Positions 26,447 to 36,493 of a stretch of 64,000 bases of DNA are shown one piece after another (position 1 is the stretch's first letter; every line of letters starts with the position of its first letter). Source of the stretch: Ensifer adhaerens. Its GTDB lineage: Bacteria > Pseudomonadota > Alphaproteobacteria > Rhizobiales > Rhizobiaceae. Position numbers and translations under genes: made by a program. The notes under the pieces were generated by a model. The model saw nothing but the letters and a program-made list of their open reading frames with translations. It did not search any database and was not told the origin of the DNA. The DNA lies in NCBI GenBank assembly GCA_900215285.1, contig OCMG01000004.1:3332001-3396000 (forward strand), given 5' to 3'.

Positions 26447-27130
26447 TCAGGCTTCGTCTTTGATCATGTAGCCCGCGCCGCGCACAGTCTTCAGAAGCGG
26501 ACGCTCCGTCTCACGCTCGATCTTGGAGCGAAGACGGGAAACGTGGACGTCAATGACATTGGTCTGCGGATCGAAATGATAGTCCCAGACGTTTTCGAGC
26601 AACATCGTCCGGGTGACGACCTGCCCGGCGTTCTTCATCAAATATTCAAGCAGGCGGAACTCACGCGGCTGCAGCAGAATTTCCTTGCCGCCGCGCTTCA
26701 CCTCGTGAGCCAGTCGGTCAAGCTCGAGATCTCCCACGCGATAAACCATGTCCTTGTCCGGCGCGCCCTTGCGGCGACCGAGAACCTCGACGCGGGCCAG
26801 AAGCTCGGAGAATGCATAGGGCTTCGGCAGATAGTCGTCGCCACCGGCGCGCAGTCCCTCGACACGGTCATCGACCTGGCCCAGGGCGGACAGGATGAGA
26901 ACCGGCGTCTCGATGCTGCGGGTACGCAATTCGGTGATCAACGAAATGCCGTCCCGGCGCGGCAGCATGCGATCAACCACCAAAACATCATAGGCATTCT
27001 CGGAGGCCATGAAGAGGCCGCTTTCACCGTCGCTTGCGTGGTCAGCGACAATGCCTGTTTCACGGAAAGCCTTCGAGAGGTAGGCCGCAGCCTCTAGGTC
27101 ATCTTCAACAATCAGAATCTTCATACGCAT
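26447..27130 (-). CDS. OmpR-family response regulator
   Basis: A 227-residue regulator. The receiver domain has acidic pocket EDD at residues 9-11, phospho-acceptor Asp in VLVVDRMLP near residue 52, a Ser switch in LILSALG and Lys in YLPKPYAF. The C-terminal winged helix ends TVRGAGYMI. GGAGAGG lies eight bases before the chosen ATG; the longer open frame upstream is not supported. It is the partner of the kinase that starts five bases downstream, and follows degP by 90 bases. Confidence 0.94.
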   Translation of the reverse strand: MRMKILIVEDDLEAAAYLSKAFRETGIVADHASDGESGLFMASENAYDVLVVDRMLPRRDGISLITELRTRSIETPVLILSALGQVDDRVEGLRAGGDDYLPKPYAFSELLARVEVLGRRKGAPDKDMVYRVGDLELDRLAHEVKRGGKEILLQPREFRLLEYLMKNAGQVVTRTMLLENVWDYHFDPQTNVIDVHVSRLRSKIERETERPLLKTVRGAGYMIKDEA

Positions 27131-27171
27131 GATGATAGCCTCTCCAGCGGAAAATGGCGACATGAGGATGT

Positions 27172-27197
27172 GCGGCGCCGGATTTCTCCAGCGCCGC
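27172..27197 (-). promoter_or_regulatory. Intercistronic hairpin between degP and the response regulator
   Basis: Seven-base arms GCGGCGC and GCGCCGC enclose a 12-base loop in the 90-base gap. There is no T tract, so it is more likely an mRNA processing or stability element or a weak attenuator than a terminator. Confidence 0.35.
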
Positions 27198-27220
27198 GCG
27201 TTCATGACGACCTGACGGGA

Positions 27221-28774
27221 TCAACCCTTGTCAGTCGGCAGGGCGACGAAGCGGCTGCCGTTGTCTGTTTCCACCTGGAAGAGCGCCTTGGTGCGACCTT
27301 CCTTCTTGGCGGCGTCAAGCTGGCTCGTGATTTCGTTGCCGGAGCTCACGTCCTTGTTGTTGACGGCCGCGATGCGGTCGCCCTGCTTGATGCCGGCATC
27401 GGCAGCAGCCGAATTCGGATCGACGGAGATAACCGCGACGCCCTTGCCGTCATCGGTCGGACCGACGGTGATGCCGAGCGACGACAGCGAGGTCTGCTTC
27501 TGATCACCCTGATCCTGCTGGTTGTTACCGTCCTTCGAGGCCATCTTCTGTTCCGGCGGCAGCGTGCCGACCGTCAGCTGGAGAGTCTGGGACTTCCCGT
27601 TGCGCCAGATGGTGATGTCGGTCTTCGTGCCGGGACGCAGTGCCCCGATCCGCTTGGCAAGGTCACGGGCATCCTTGACCGGCTCACCATTGACGGCGGT
27701 GACGACGTCACCCGTCTTGATGCCGGCCTTCATACCGGGGCTGTCCTCCTGCGGCTGCACGACAAGCGCGCCCTGCGCTTCGGACAGGCCCAGAGATTCT
27801 GCGATGTCCTTGGTAACTGGCTGGATCTGCACGCCGAGCCAGCCGCGTTCGATCTTGCCCGACTTGATCAGTTCGGCAACAACGGTCTGCGCCGTGGACG
27901 CCGGGATATCGAAGGCGATGCCGACGCTACCGCCGGACGGCGAGAAGATCGCGGTATTGATACCCACCACTTCGCCGTTGAGGTTGAAGGTCGGGCCACC
28001 GGAATTGCCACGGTTCACCGCAGCATCGATCTGGATGAAGTCGTCATATGGCCCCGAATTGATGTCGCGACCCATGGCCGATACGATACCGGACGTCACC
28101 GTACCACCGAGGCCGAAGGGGTTGCCAACGGCCACGACCCAGTCGCCGACATTCACCTTGGCATCGTCAGCCCATTTGACATAGGTGAACTTGCGGTCCT
28201 TGGCCTCGACCTTGAGGACGGCGAGGTCGGTGCGCGGATCGGTGCCGATGAGCTTGGCAGGCAGCTCGGTCCCATCGTTCATGACAACAACATAGGCGCT
28301 GCCATCGGATACGACGTGGTTGTTGGTGACGATATAACCGTCTTCAGAGATGAAGAAGCCCGAGCCCTGGGCGACCGGACGCAGCGGGCCCTTTTCGCCA
28401 GGCTTCTTCTCACCGTGCTGACCACCCTTCTGGCCATCAGGTCCGCCGAACTGCTTGAAGAAACGCTTCAGCGGGCTGTTGTCGGGAAGCTGATCGAAAC
28501 CGGGGCCGAAATCAAAGCTGAAGCCGCTGGAATCGTCGGACACGGGCTGGACACGGGACTCGACACGAACCGAAACAACCGCCGGAGACACAGCCTTTAC
28601 GATGTTGGCGAAACCCGTCATCTGCGGGGCATCGAGATGAACCGGCTCTGCAAAAGCGCTGGTGATGCGTGCCGGAAGACCGGACGACAGAAGAACGGCG
28701 GCAAGACCTGCCACAGCCGTCGACTTGAGGATCACCTTATAGGACTGACCACGATTGGAATTCGAAGAAGACAT
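27221..28774 (-). CDS. degP: Periplasmic serine protease, DegP/Do family
   Basis: A 517-residue protein with a Sec signal region, the trypsin-like domain, then two PDZ domains, the usual DegP layout. The catalytic triad is visible: His in TNNHVVS (near 152), Asp in DPRTDLAVLKV (near 185) and Ser in RGNSGGPTF (near 257). PDZ1 begins GWLGVQIQPV. DegP degrades or refolds damaged envelope proteins. A Gly/Lys-rich loop (GGPDGQKGGQHGEKKPGEK) is inserted before the His, where DegP has its LA loop. It heads the degP-regulator-kinase-glnE series, 146 bases after ccmH. Confidence 0.96.
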   Translation of the reverse strand: MSSSNSNRGQSYKVILKSTAVAGLAAVLLSSGLPARITSAFAEPVHLDAPQMTGFANIVKAVSPAVVSVRVESRVQPVSDDSSGFSFDFGPGFDQLPDNSPLKRFFKQFGGPDGQKGGQHGEKKPGEKGPLRPVAQGSGFFISEDGYIVTNNHVVSDGSAYVVVMNDGTELPAKLIGTDPRTDLAVLKVEAKDRKFTYVKWADDAKVNVGDWVVAVGNPFGLGGTVTSGIVSAMGRDINSGPYDDFIQIDAAVNRGNSGGPTFNLNGEVVGINTAIFSPSGGSVGIAFDIPASTAQTVVAELIKSGKIERGWLGVQIQPVTKDIAESLGLSEAQGALVVQPQEDSPGMKAGIKTGDVVTAVNGEPVKDARDLAKRIGALRPGTKTDITIWRNGKSQTLQLTVGTLPPEQKMASKDGNNQQDQGDQKQTSLSSLGITVGPTDDGKGVAVISVDPNSAAADAGIKQGDRIAAVNNKDVSSGNEITSQLDAAKKEGRTKALFQVETDNGSRFVALPTDKG

Positions 28775-28920
28775 AGATCTACCACCCTTTTTCAGTTGTC
28801 AGGACCGTTCGTCGCGGCCCGATCAGTTGATGGACAAGAGATAGACCAGAAGACCTTACTGTGAAGTGGCTAGGGAATGAATTTTTCGTAATGTTGTATA
28901 AAACGATAAGTGAAGCATAG

Positions 28921-29376
28921 TTATTCTTTGAGAATTGCTTCGACGCGCGCTTTTTCTTCATCCGTCAAAACAGCTGTTTTTCTGCGCGTCGTACGCGACG
29001 CCGCGAAGAACCCTAGCGCCATGATCCCGACGATGGCGAGCACCGCCGGCGCACCCCACAGAAACAGCGTATGTTCCGAAAGCCGTGGCTTCAGGAGCAC
29101 GAATTCGCCGTAGCGCGAAACGAGATAATCGTAGACCTGCTGGTCGGACGCGCCGGCTTTCAGCCTTTCTCGAACCAAGAGGCGCAAGTCACGTGCGAGT
29201 TCCGCGTTGGAATCGTCGATAGACTGGTTCTGGCAGACAAGACACCGCAGATGCGAGGAAATTTCACGCGCCCTTGCCTCCAGCTTCGGATCGGCGAGGA
29301 CTTCATCCGGATTGACGGCATGGGCCGGCAGGGCAGACAGCAGCAGAAACAGCGCGAAAGCCAGCCGACGGATCAT
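28921..29376 (-). CDS. cycL: Cytochrome c maturation protein CcmH/CycL
   Basis: A 151-residue protein with signal peptide ([16 protein letters not shown]), the thiol motif [10 protein letters not shown] (CxxC near 44-47), and a C-terminal membrane helix ([19 protein letters not shown]). CcmH keeps the apocytochrome heme-binding cysteines reduced and works with CcmF and CcmI in heme ligation at the periplasmic face. The start ATG overlaps the ccmF stop by four bases, so translation is coupled. It is the last gene of the ccmIEFH operon. Confidence 0.96.
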   Translation of the reverse strand: MIRRLAFALFLLLSALPAHAVNPDEVLADPKLEARAREISSHLRCLVCQNQSIDDSNAELARDLRLLVRERLKAGASDQQVYDYLVSRYGEFVLLKPRLSEHTLFLWGAPAVLAIVGIMALGFFAASRTTRRKTAVLTDEEKARVEAILKE

Positions 29377-31364
29377 TCGGCTGCCTCCAGCGCTGGCGCG
29401 GCCGCCTTTTTCATGCGCCGCGCGGGCGCGCCGACGCGCAACCGGCGATCCGAGAGCGACACGAAGCCGGCAAACATCATGATCAGCGCGCCAAACCAGA
29501 TGCAGACGATGAATGGCTTCCACCAGACGCGCACGACAATGCCCCCATCCGGCATGACGTCGCCCAGCGCGATATAGAACTGGCTGAGGCCGAATGTGCG
29601 GATTCCAGCTTCCGTCGTCGGCATCTGGCGCGCCATGTAGACACGCTTGGCAGAGGAAATCTGGCCGAGGGCGGCGCCATCTTTCGTCAGGGTGAATGTT
29701 CCGCGGTCCTCGGTGAAGTTCGGCCCCTGGCCGCGCTCCATGCCTTCAAATTTCAACACGTAGCCCCCGGCATCAACGGTCTGGCCCGGTTTCATTTCCA
29801 ACACGTTTTCGGTCTGGAAGGCGCTGACGGCGATAATGCCGAGCACGCTCACGCCGAGGCCGAAATGGGCTATCGCAGTACCGATCGCAGAACGCGGCAG
29901 CCCCGCGAGCCGCCGCAGCGCCGTCGCCAACGGAACCTTGCCGAAACCGCCGCGCAGCCAGAGATCGGTCAGCGCGCCGACCATAAGATAGAAGGCGAGC
30001 GCCATGCCGAGAACGGCAAGAACCGGCCCGCCTCTTTCGAAATACCAGATGGTGATCGCCATGATGAAGCCGGCGGCGACCGCAAAGAAAAGCCGCTGTG
30101 CCGCGCCCAGCAGATCGGCGCGCTTCCAGGCAAGGAGCGGACCGAAGGGGACGGCGAGCAGCAAAGGCAGCATGAGGAGGCCGAAGGTCAGGTTGAAGAA
30201 GGGCGCGCCGACGGAAATCTTCTCGCCCGTCAGCGATTCCAGCGCCATCGGATAGAGCGTGCCGATGAGGACGGTGGCGGTCGAGACGGTCAGGATCAGG
30301 TTGTTCAGCACCAGTGCCCCTTCCCGCGAGACGGGCGCGAAGAGACCGCCCGCCGTCAGGCTGCCGGCCCGCAGCGCGAAGAGTGTCAGCGCGCCGCCGA
30401 TGAAGAGGACGAGGATCGCGAGAATGAAGACGCCGCGTGACGGGTCGCTGGCAAAGGCATGGACAGACGTCAGCACACCGGAGCGAACGAGGAACGTGCC
30501 GAGCAGCGACAGAGAGAAGGTGAGGATCGCCAGAAGCACGGTCCAGATCTTCAGAGCCTCTCGCTTCTCCATCACCAGCGCGGAGTGGAGCAGCGCCGTG
30601 CCGGCAAGCCAGGGCATGAAGGAGGCGTTTTCGACCGGATCCCAAAACCACCAGCCACCCCAGCCGAGTTCGTAATAGGCCCAGTAGGAGCCCATGGCGA
30701 TGCCGGCGGTGAGGAAGGTCCAGGCGGCAAGCGCCCAGGGTCGCACCCAGCGCGCCCAGGCGGCGTCGATGCGGCCTTCCATCAGCGCGGCCACTGCGAA
30801 GGAGAAACAGACCGAGAAGCCGACATAGCCGAGATAGAGAAGCGGCGGATGGATGGCGAGGCCCACGTCCTGAAGGACCGGGTTCAGGTCGCGCCCTTCC
30901 GGCGGCGGCGGGAAAATCCTCGTGAACGGGTTGGAGGTCAGCACGATGAAAAGGATGAAGGCGGTGGAAATCCAGCCCTGCACCGCGAGCACATTGGCCT
31001 TCAGCGAGGCAGGCAGGTTGCCGCCGAAGAGGGCGACGAGCGCGCTGAACAGCGACAGGATGAACAGCCAGAGCATCATCGAGCCTTCGTGATTGCCCCA
31101 GACGCCGGAGACCTTGTAGAGCGTCGGGATCAGCGAATGCGAATTTTCCCAGACATTGGCAACGGAGAAATCCGACACCAGATGTGCGTGCATGAGGACG
31201 CCAAAGGAAATCGCCACCAGCACGAACTGGCCAAGCGCGGCGACGGGAGCGACCGCCATGAGGTTTGCATCGCCTCGACGCGCCCCAACCACCGGCAGCA
31301 CAGACAGAACGACCGCCGTCGCAAGCGACAGGACAAGCGCATAAAGGCCGAATTCGACGATCAC
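29373..31364 (-). CDS. cycK: Heme lyase subunit CcmF/CycK
   Basis: A 663-residue polytopic membrane protein. The heme-handling WWD motif is visible as [19 protein letters not shown] near residue 240, with conserved periplasmic His in [16 protein letters not shown] and in [13 protein letters not shown]. It attaches heme from CcmE to apocytochrome c. It overlaps ccmE upstream and ccmH downstream by four bases each. Confidence 0.97.
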   Translation of the reverse strand: MIVEFGLYALVLSLATAVVLSVLPVVGARRGDANLMAVAPVAALGQFVLVAISFGVLMHAHLVSDFSVANVWENSHSLIPTLYKVSGVWGNHEGSMMLWLFILSLFSALVALFGGNLPASLKANVLAVQGWISTAFILFIVLTSNPFTRIFPPPPEGRDLNPVLQDVGLAIHPPLLYLGYVGFSVCFSFAVAALMEGRIDAAWARWVRPWALAAWTFLTAGIAMGSYWAYYELGWGGWWFWDPVENASFMPWLAGTALLHSALVMEKREALKIWTVLLAILTFSLSLLGTFLVRSGVLTSVHAFASDPSRGVFILAILVLFIGGALTLFALRAGSLTAGGLFAPVSREGALVLNNLILTVSTATVLIGTLYPMALESLTGEKISVGAPFFNLTFGLLMLPLLLAVPFGPLLAWKRADLLGAAQRLFFAVAAGFIMAITIWYFERGGPVLAVLGMALAFYLMVGALTDLWLRGGFGKVPLATALRRLAGLPRSAIGTAIAHFGLGVSVLGIIAVSAFQTENVLEMKPGQTVDAGGYVLKFEGMERGQGPNFTEDRGTFTLTKDGAALGQISSAKRVYMARQMPTTEAGIRTFGLSQFYIALGDVMPDGGIVVRVWWKPFIVCIWFGALIMMFAGFVSLSDRRLRVGAPARRMKKAAAPALEAAE

Positions 31365-31813
31365 TTGATCTTCTCCTTGCCGCTGAGCTGGACGCCTTGC
31401 GCCTTCAGCCGGTCCGCCACATCCTTGGGCATATATGTCTCGTCATGCTTGGCGAGCACGGTATCGGCCACGAAGACCGGGCTGCCCGCCACAAACGCAC
31501 CCTCGGCCACCACCCCCTGCCCTTCCCTGAACAGATCCGGCAGGATCCCGGTATAGGTGACCTTGACCGTCGAGATCGTGTCCGTCACTTCGAAAGTAGA
31601 CGTGGTGCCCTCGCCGCGCACCCAGGACCCTGCCTTGACGAGGCCGCCGAGACGGATGCGCGTCCCCGGCTTGACATCAGCCTTGGCGAGATCGCCCGGA
31701 ACGTAGAAATAGGACACCGACTGGCTGAAGGCGAACATCACGAGCAGAACGGCCACCACGATGAAGCCGACGCCGCCGGAAATGATGGCCAGGCGCTTCT
31801 GTTTGCGGGTCAT
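31361..31813 (-). CDS. cycJ: Heme chaperone CcmE/CycJ
   Basis: A 150-residue protein with an N-terminal anchor ([22 protein letters not shown]) and the periplasmic OB-fold. The covalent heme-binding His sits in [11 protein letters not shown] near residue 122, with Tyr four residues on. It carries heme to CcmF/CcmH. ATGA-type overlaps with ccmI and ccmF show tight coupling. Confidence 0.97.
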   Translation of the reverse strand: MTRKQKRLAIISGGVGFIVVAVLLVMFAFSQSVSYFYVPGDLAKADVKPGTRIRLGGLVKAGSWVRGEGTTSTFEVTDTISTVKVTYTGILPDLFREGQGVVAEGAFVAGSPVFVADTVLAKHDETYMPKDVADRLKAQGVQLSGKEKIK

Positions 31814-32967
31814 CGGCTTGCCTCCGGAGCCTTGATACCGAGCTGGCTGGCGAGCGCCACGAGCTGCTTGCCTTGCTCTCCCTCGGCCGGGAAAGCCTTC
31901 AGCGCGCGGGCCAACGCATCGCCGGCCTTGTCTGGCTGCTTCAGCATGGCATAGGAGCGCACGAGGCGCATCCAGCCCTCGAAATTATCGGGATTGGCCT
32001 TGAGCTTTTCATCGAGGCCCGAGACCATGTTCTCAATCATCTTCTGCCGGTCGCCGGCACTCATGTCCTGTGCGGCGGCCATATCGGCGGCAGTCGGGTT
32101 GCCCGGGGCATCCGGGGCGGGTTTCGCCTCGGCCGGCCCCTTCTGCAGCGTCGCTATGTGCTGCGCGACGATCGGCTGCCAGGGTGCATCCGGCGGCGAA
32201 GACTTGGCGAGCGCCTGGAAGGCGGCAAGCGCCTCCATGCTGCGCCCCTCCTGCTCCAGCCCGAAAGCAAGGTAGAATTCGGATCGCGCATCGTTCGGGT
32301 CAAGTTTCAGCGCCTTGCGGAAGGCGTCCGTGGCTTCGGAATTGATCAGGCCCTGATTCGAGGCCACGATCGATTCTCCCAGTCCGGAAAGACGCTCCGC
32401 GCTCTCTCCGCGGATGCGGATCGCCTGGCGATAGGCATTCGCCGCATCGGAGGGGCGCCGGTTGCGCAGGTAGATCGGCGCGACCAGATCCCAGCCGGCG
32501 CCATCGTCCGGGTTCTGGATCAGGTGATTTTCCGCCTTGGCCAGAAGAAGCCCGACATCATTGCCGGGATTGGCCAGACGCGCGGCAAGCGGTGCATCCG
32601 GCATCCCGGGATTGCCGGTCATGAGGTAGAGGGTGATGCCGATCGCCGGCAGGAGAAGGATGATGAACGCCTGGGCCAGCGGATGGCGACCGGATTTCGC
32701 GTTCGCGCTCGATCCGCCTGCCTCGCGGTTTGCCTTCTCGGCGGAAGCCAGCAGCCGGCGTCCGATCTCGGCGCGCGCATATTCGGCCTCATCGGCCGAA
32801 ATCAACCCTGCGGCTGCGTCGCGATCGACCTCTGCCATCTGGTCGCGATAGACCTCGACGTCGTGGCTGTGCTCGCCGCCAGCCGTTGCTGAGCGACGCA
32901 GGAGCGGCGCGAGAAGTGCGGCCGCCAGAAGCGCGGTGACGCAGGAGACAATGATCCAGAATAGCAT
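31810..32967 (-). CDS. cycH: Cytochrome c maturation protein CcmI/CycH (TPR)
   Basis: A 385-residue protein. Two membrane helices ([22 protein letters not shown] and [20 protein letters not shown]) flank a cytoplasmic segment, followed by a periplasmic TPR domain, about residues 140-370, with repeats such as [25 protein letters not shown] (quoted in part) and [22 protein letters not shown]. It binds apocytochrome c C-termini and delivers them to CcmFH. The ATG at 32967 is chosen over a TTG nine bases earlier because family members begin MLFW. It is the first gene of the operon. Confidence 0.95.
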   Translation of the reverse strand: MLFWIIVSCVTALLAAALLAPLLRRSATAGGEHSHDVEVYRDQMAEVDRDAAAGLISADEAEYARAEIGRRLLASAEKANREAGGSSANAKSGRHPLAQAFIILLLPAIGITLYLMTGNPGMPDAPLAARLANPGNDVGLLLAKAENHLIQNPDDGAGWDLVAPIYLRNRRPSDAANAYRQAIRIRGESAERLSGLGESIVASNQGLINSEATDAFRKALKLDPNDARSEFYLAFGLEQEGRSMEALAAFQALAKSSPPDAPWQPIVAQHIATLQKGPAEAKPAPDAPGNPTAADMAAAQDMSAGDRQKMIENMVSGLDEKLKANPDNFEGWMRLVRSYAMLKQPDKAGDALARALKAFPAEGEQGKQLVALASQLGIKAPEASR

Positions 32968-33139
32968 GCCGCTCAATTACCCGAAGGCCAAAGGGTTTCC
33001 AACTGACAAAAGGCAATACACGGCAATTTGACGCGGGCGTTTGACCTCGCTCAAATGGTTGCGGGCATCAATTCTTTGTGAGGTGAACCCTTCGGCATCA
33101 GGCTTTGCGAAAATCGGGTGCGATTTTCCCGCAGACGGA

Positions 33140-33601
33140 TCAGGTCAGCGGCGTCCAGGTGCCGTTGGAATTGCGGCAGGCGGCGCCGCGCGCCACCATG
33201 GCGCGTCCGTCGACATTCACCGTCTGGGTGTATTGCCGGCAATTCTGGGTGCCCACCTGATAGGGTGTTGCGGCAACCACGGTGCCGTTCACGCCGGTGG
33301 CGCCCGACCATGGAACAGCCTGCCCGCCCGGAGCATCTTCAAGCGCCTTGTATTCGGCCTGCAGCGCCAGCTTGCGGTCTTCCGTTCCGAGATTTGCGCC
33401 CTGGATCTTCGATACGAGGCCGCCATCAAGCGCGCGAACAAAGGCATCGCCGGAGGAATAGGATGTTTGCGGAGCAGCGAAGGCCAACGGCACGGCGGAC
33501 TGCCTTGATGCGCTTGCGCAACCAGACATGATCAGCGACGCCGCCAACATGGCGCAAGTCCCCGTCAGCTTCACGAGTTGCGTGGTCACCCCGACTGTCA
33601 T
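33140..33601 (-). CDS. Surface-antigen-like lipoprotein
   Basis: A 153-residue protein. The N terminus ends in a lipobox-like SLIMSGC (lipidated Cys near residue 28). The mature part has ALDGGLVSKIQGANLGTEDR and a C-terminal beta region (PYQVGTQNCRQYTQTVNVDGR) typical of the RT0821/17-kDa surface-antigen-like outer-membrane lipoproteins of alphaproteobacteria. The role is probably structural or unknown. It lies between ccmI and feuQ with 172 and 108 base gaps, so it is probably its own transcript. Confidence 0.8.
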   Translation of the reverse strand: MTVGVTTQLVKLTGTCAMLAASLIMSGCASASRQSAVPLAFAAPQTSYSSGDAFVRALDGGLVSKIQGANLGTEDRKLALQAEYKALEDAPGGQAVPWSGATGVNGTVVAATPYQVGTQNCRQYTQTVNVDGRAMVARGAACRNSNGTWTPLT

Positions 33602-33709
33602 ATCCCCGTTGCCCCGTCTGTCTTCGCTACCAGAACGGGCCGCAACTGATCACCATGATGCGCCCGTTTCACTTGTCCACATTAATTATGGGGAACAAGC
33701 GCCTCAGAA

Positions 33710-35113
33710 TCAACCACGTTTGGCTTTTTCCTGCGTCACAGTCGGCAAAATAAGCGAAGCGCGCAGGCCGCCGGACGAACAGCGCGACAGGCTGAAGCGT
33801 CCGGAATACTCCGAAACGATCTCGCTGACGATCGACAAGCCGAGGCCTGAACCGGGCCGGCTTTCATCGAGCCGCCTGCCCCGCTTCATCGCCTCCTTGA
33901 TCTCGTCCGGATCCAGGCCCGGGCCATCGTCCTCGATGATCAGCTCGACCATGTCGCGCCCCTCCTGCTGGTCCAGTTCGACCAGCGAGACGGAAATGGT
34001 CGATCGCGCGAAGCGGGCGGCATTTTCCAGAAGATTGCCGAGGATTTCCTCGATGTCCTGCTGTTCCATCGCCAGGACGGTGCCCCGCGCCCTGTCCTCC
34101 GTCTTGAAATCGATCTCGCGATTGAGCTTCTGCATGACGCGGACGATGCGGTCGAGCACAGGACGCGCTTCGGTCCGCGCCAGCACCGTTTCGCGCTGAG
34201 CAGCGATGCGCGCGCGGTTGAGATAGGACTGCACCTGCGACTGCATGGCCTCCGCCTGCTGGGTGACGAGCGTCCCGTGAGACGGCGTCATGGCGCGCGC
34301 CTCGTTGAGAAGCACGGCGATCGGCGTCTTCAGCGAATGGGCCAGGTTGCCGACCTGCATGCGCGCGCGCTCGACGATGCGGCGGTTGTTATCGATGAGG
34401 GCGTTGACCTCGTTGGCGAGCGGCCGGATTTCACTCGGGAAACGACCCTCCAGGCGCTCGGCGCGGCCTGCGCGAATGTTCTCAAGCGCATTGCGCACGC
34501 GGTCGAGCGGGCGCAAGCCGATCAGGATGGCCAGCGCATTTGCCAACAGGCTTCCGGCGCCGAAAATCGTCAGCGCGAGATAGAGGCTGCGATTGAAGGC
34601 GGCGACACTGGCCTCCACCACCGACTTATTGCCTGTGACGCGGAAACGGACGATGTCGCCCTGATCGTCGAGTTCGACTTCGGTTTCGGCGACGGACACG
34701 TTGTTTCCCACCGCATCCTTCATGTCGTAGAAGCGCTGGAAACGGATGTCGAAGGGGACCTCGCTCGCCGGCTTTTCCGGCAGTGGCGTCGCCCCCAGCG
34801 AGGGAGAGACAAGAGGCGTCGTCTTGTACTGACCGACCCCCTCGGCAATCCAGTACCATCCGGTTCCCGGTTGCGAGAATTGCAGGTCACCCAGTTCGGG
34901 CCTTCCAGTCAATTGCCGGTTTTCATTGATGGAAACAGAGTTGACCACATTGAAGAGATGGGCGCGCAGAAGATCGCGGAAGCTTTTTTCGGCGTCGCGC
35001 CGGTAGAGCGTCGAAATCGCGATGGCAATCACGACCAGACCGGCGATGGCCCAGATCGAAACCGACAGGACCACGCGGAGCGTCAGCGATTGTGCGCCAA
35101 ACCCGATTCTCAT
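33710..35113 (-). CDS. feuQ: Sensor histidine kinase FeuQ
   Basis: A 467-residue PhoQ-like membrane kinase. TM1 (VVLSVSIWAIAGLVVIAIAI) leads to a periplasmic domain of about 135 residues, TM2 (LYLALTIFGAGSLLANALAI) and HAMP. The HisKA box is NLAHSLKTPIAVLLN (His near 260). The ATPase domain has NLLENAARFA, EDDGPGLD and GSGLGLSI. In Sinorhizobium FeuQ responds to osmotic conditions and, with FeuP, controls cyclic glucan export. The feuPQ name rests on the adjacent cycHJKL operon, as in R. leguminosarum. GAGG precedes the ATG, 24 bases after feuP. Confidence 0.88.
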   Translation of the reverse strand: MRIGFGAQSLTLRVVLSVSIWAIAGLVVIAIAISTLYRRDAEKSFRDLLRAHLFNVVNSVSINENRQLTGRPELGDLQFSQPGTGWYWIAEGVGQYKTTPLVSPSLGATPLPEKPASEVPFDIRFQRFYDMKDAVGNNVSVAETEVELDDQGDIVRFRVTGNKSVVEASVAAFNRSLYLALTIFGAGSLLANALAILIGLRPLDRVRNALENIRAGRAERLEGRFPSEIRPLANEVNALIDNNRRIVERARMQVGNLAHSLKTPIAVLLNEARAMTPSHGTLVTQQAEAMQSQVQSYLNRARIAAQRETVLARTEARPVLDRIVRVMQKLNREIDFKTEDRARGTVLAMEQQDIEEILGNLLENAARFARSTISVSLVELDQQEGRDMVELIIEDDGPGLDPDEIKEAMKRGRRLDESRPGSGLGLSIVSEIVSEYSGRFSLSRCSSGGLRASLILPTVTQEKAKRG

Positions 35114-35137
35114 GGCTCGGGCCTCATTCGACGCGCC

Positions 35138-35803
35138 TCATTTTGCGGGTGCCTGCATGCGATATCCCAGTCCGCGAACCGTCTCGATCATGTCGACGCC
35201 CATCTTCTTGCGCAGCCGACCGACAAAAACCTCGATCGTGTTCGAGTCGCGGTCGAAATCCTGATCATAGAGGTGTTCGGTCAGTTCGGTGCGCGACACC
35301 ACCTCGCCCATGTGGTGCATGAGATAGGAAAGCAGGCGGAATTCGTGGCTGGTCAGCTTCAGCGTCACGCCATCGACGGTTGCCTTGGAGCTCTTCGTAT
35401 CGAGACGGACCGGGCCGCAGATGAGATCGGAGGAGGCATGGCCGGCGGCGCGGCGGATGAGCGCGCGAAGGCGGGCCAGAACTTCCTCGATATGGAAGGG
35501 CTTGGCCACATAATCGTCCGCGCCGGCATCGATGCCGGCCACCTTGTCGGACCAGCGGTCGCGGGCGGTCAGGATCAGCACGGGCATGACACGCCCCGCG
35601 GCGCGCCATTTTTCCAGCACCGTGATGCCGTCCATTTCCGGAAGGCCGATATCGAGAACGACGGCGTCATAGGGCTCGGTGTCGCCGAGAAAATGGCCCT
35701 CCTCGCCGTCAAAGGCCTGATCAACGACATAGCCCGCCTCCTTGAGCGATTCGCTCAGCTGACGGTTCAGGTTTTCGTCGTCTTCCACGACCAGTATGCG
35801 CAT
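35138..35803 (-). CDS. feuP: Response regulator FeuP (OmpR family)
   Basis: A 221-residue regulator. The receiver has EDDENLNRQL at the start, phospho-acceptor Asp in AVVLDIGLP near residue 51, LILTARD and YVAKPFHI. The winged helix ends ETVRGLGYRM. It pairs with FeuQ immediately downstream and follows the FeuN-like gene by 42 bases, reproducing the feuN-feuP-feuQ order of Sinorhizobium meliloti. Confidence 0.9.
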   Translation of the reverse strand: MRILVVEDDENLNRQLSESLKEAGYVVDQAFDGEEGHFLGDTEPYDAVVLDIGLPEMDGITVLEKWRAAGRVMPVLILTARDRWSDKVAGIDAGADDYVAKPFHIEEVLARLRALIRRAAGHASSDLICGPVRLDTKSSKATVDGVTLKLTSHEFRLLSYLMHHMGEVVSRTELTEHLYDQDFDRDSNTIEVFVGRLRKKMGVDMIETVRGLGYRMQAPAK

Positions 35804-35845
35804 TCGTAGGATCCCGTTTTTTCGTGCCGTCCCTGCCGGCGCTCG

Positions 35846-36085
35846 TTACATCGGCTTGTGCACGACCTTTTTCTTCGGCCGTTCGCCGTTGTTCTGCACC
35901 AATATCGTGATGACGCATTCGTTGCCAACGGGTTCCACGGACAGAAGCGTCCCGCCGTTTTCCGACAGCGCCTCGCGCGCGGCTGCCGAACAATCGCCAC
36001 GAACGGCGATAAGGTTCTTGTTGGCCGGCTCTCCCACCATACCAAGTCCGAGGGCCGCCACGGCCAAAATCAGATGCGATCCCAT
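35846..36085 (-). CDS. feuN: FeuN-like small periplasmic protein
   Basis: A 79-residue protein. The N terminus MGSHLILAVAALGLGMVGEPA looks like a signal peptide, followed by a small domain with two Cys (RGDCSAAAREAL and GNECVITILV) and a Lys-rich tail (ERPKKKVVHKPM). In S. meliloti FeuN is an essential small periplasmic inhibitor of FeuQ encoded just upstream of feuP; size, export signal, two cysteines and position all fit. AAGG lies close before the ATG. The assignment is by context and size, not by remembered sequence identity. Confidence 0.7.
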   Translation of the reverse strand: MGSHLILAVAALGLGMVGEPANKNLIAVRGDCSAAAREALSENGGTLLSVEPVGNECVITILVQNNGERPKKKVVHKPM

Positions 36086-36127
36086 TGCCTTGCTTTCATG
36101 AGCTTTGGATGTCTCAAATCGAGCCCA

Positions 36128-36151
36128 TTCATACAGATGCGCATCTGAATG
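36128..36151. promoter_or_regulatory. 24-base palindrome upstream of feuN
   Basis: The core CAGATGCGCATCTG is a perfect 14-base palindrome, extended by TCATA on the left and AATGA on the right with one mismatched pair. It sits 43 bases before the feuN ATG, over the expected promoter, and so is a candidate operator for the feuNPQ unit. Confidence 0.5.
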
Positions 36152-36273
36152 ACAAATGAACATGTGCCGAAAACTCGTCTCCGCGCAAGCGGACACAGCC
36201 ATTGGAAAAGCGTCGTCCCCGTTCTTTCACCCCGGCCATCGAAGTGTCCGATCGCGCCTCAGTGCGGTCCGCG

Positions 36274-36384
36274 TCACTTGCGGAATCGAGAACCAGGCCC
36301 GTCGAAATCATAGGCAACAAAGGCGAAGCAGCCGAGGGCAACGACGAGGGGAAACAGGGTCCAGAACAGAAGATTGAAAATCAT
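36274..36384 (-). CDS. Small membrane peptide at the end of the GTA cluster
   Basis: A 36-residue frame: MIFNLLFWTLFPLVVALGCF then AFVAYDFDGPGSRFRK. It has one hydrophobic helix and a short charged tail. It follows the holin-like gene on the same strand after 109 bases. No strong ribosome site is seen. I do not recognise it; it may belong to the GTA transcript or be a separate single-helix protein. Confidence 0.4.
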   Translation of the reverse strand: MIFNLLFWTLFPLVVALGCFAFVAYDFDGPGSRFRK

Positions 36385-36493
36385 TTGAACATCCCAAGAA
36401 GCCGAGATCCGAATCACCTGAGAATAGCGTACCGGGCGCGTCCCGCACCCCCGAAATGCCGGGGATGCGGGACAATCGGCGAACGCGCCAGCT

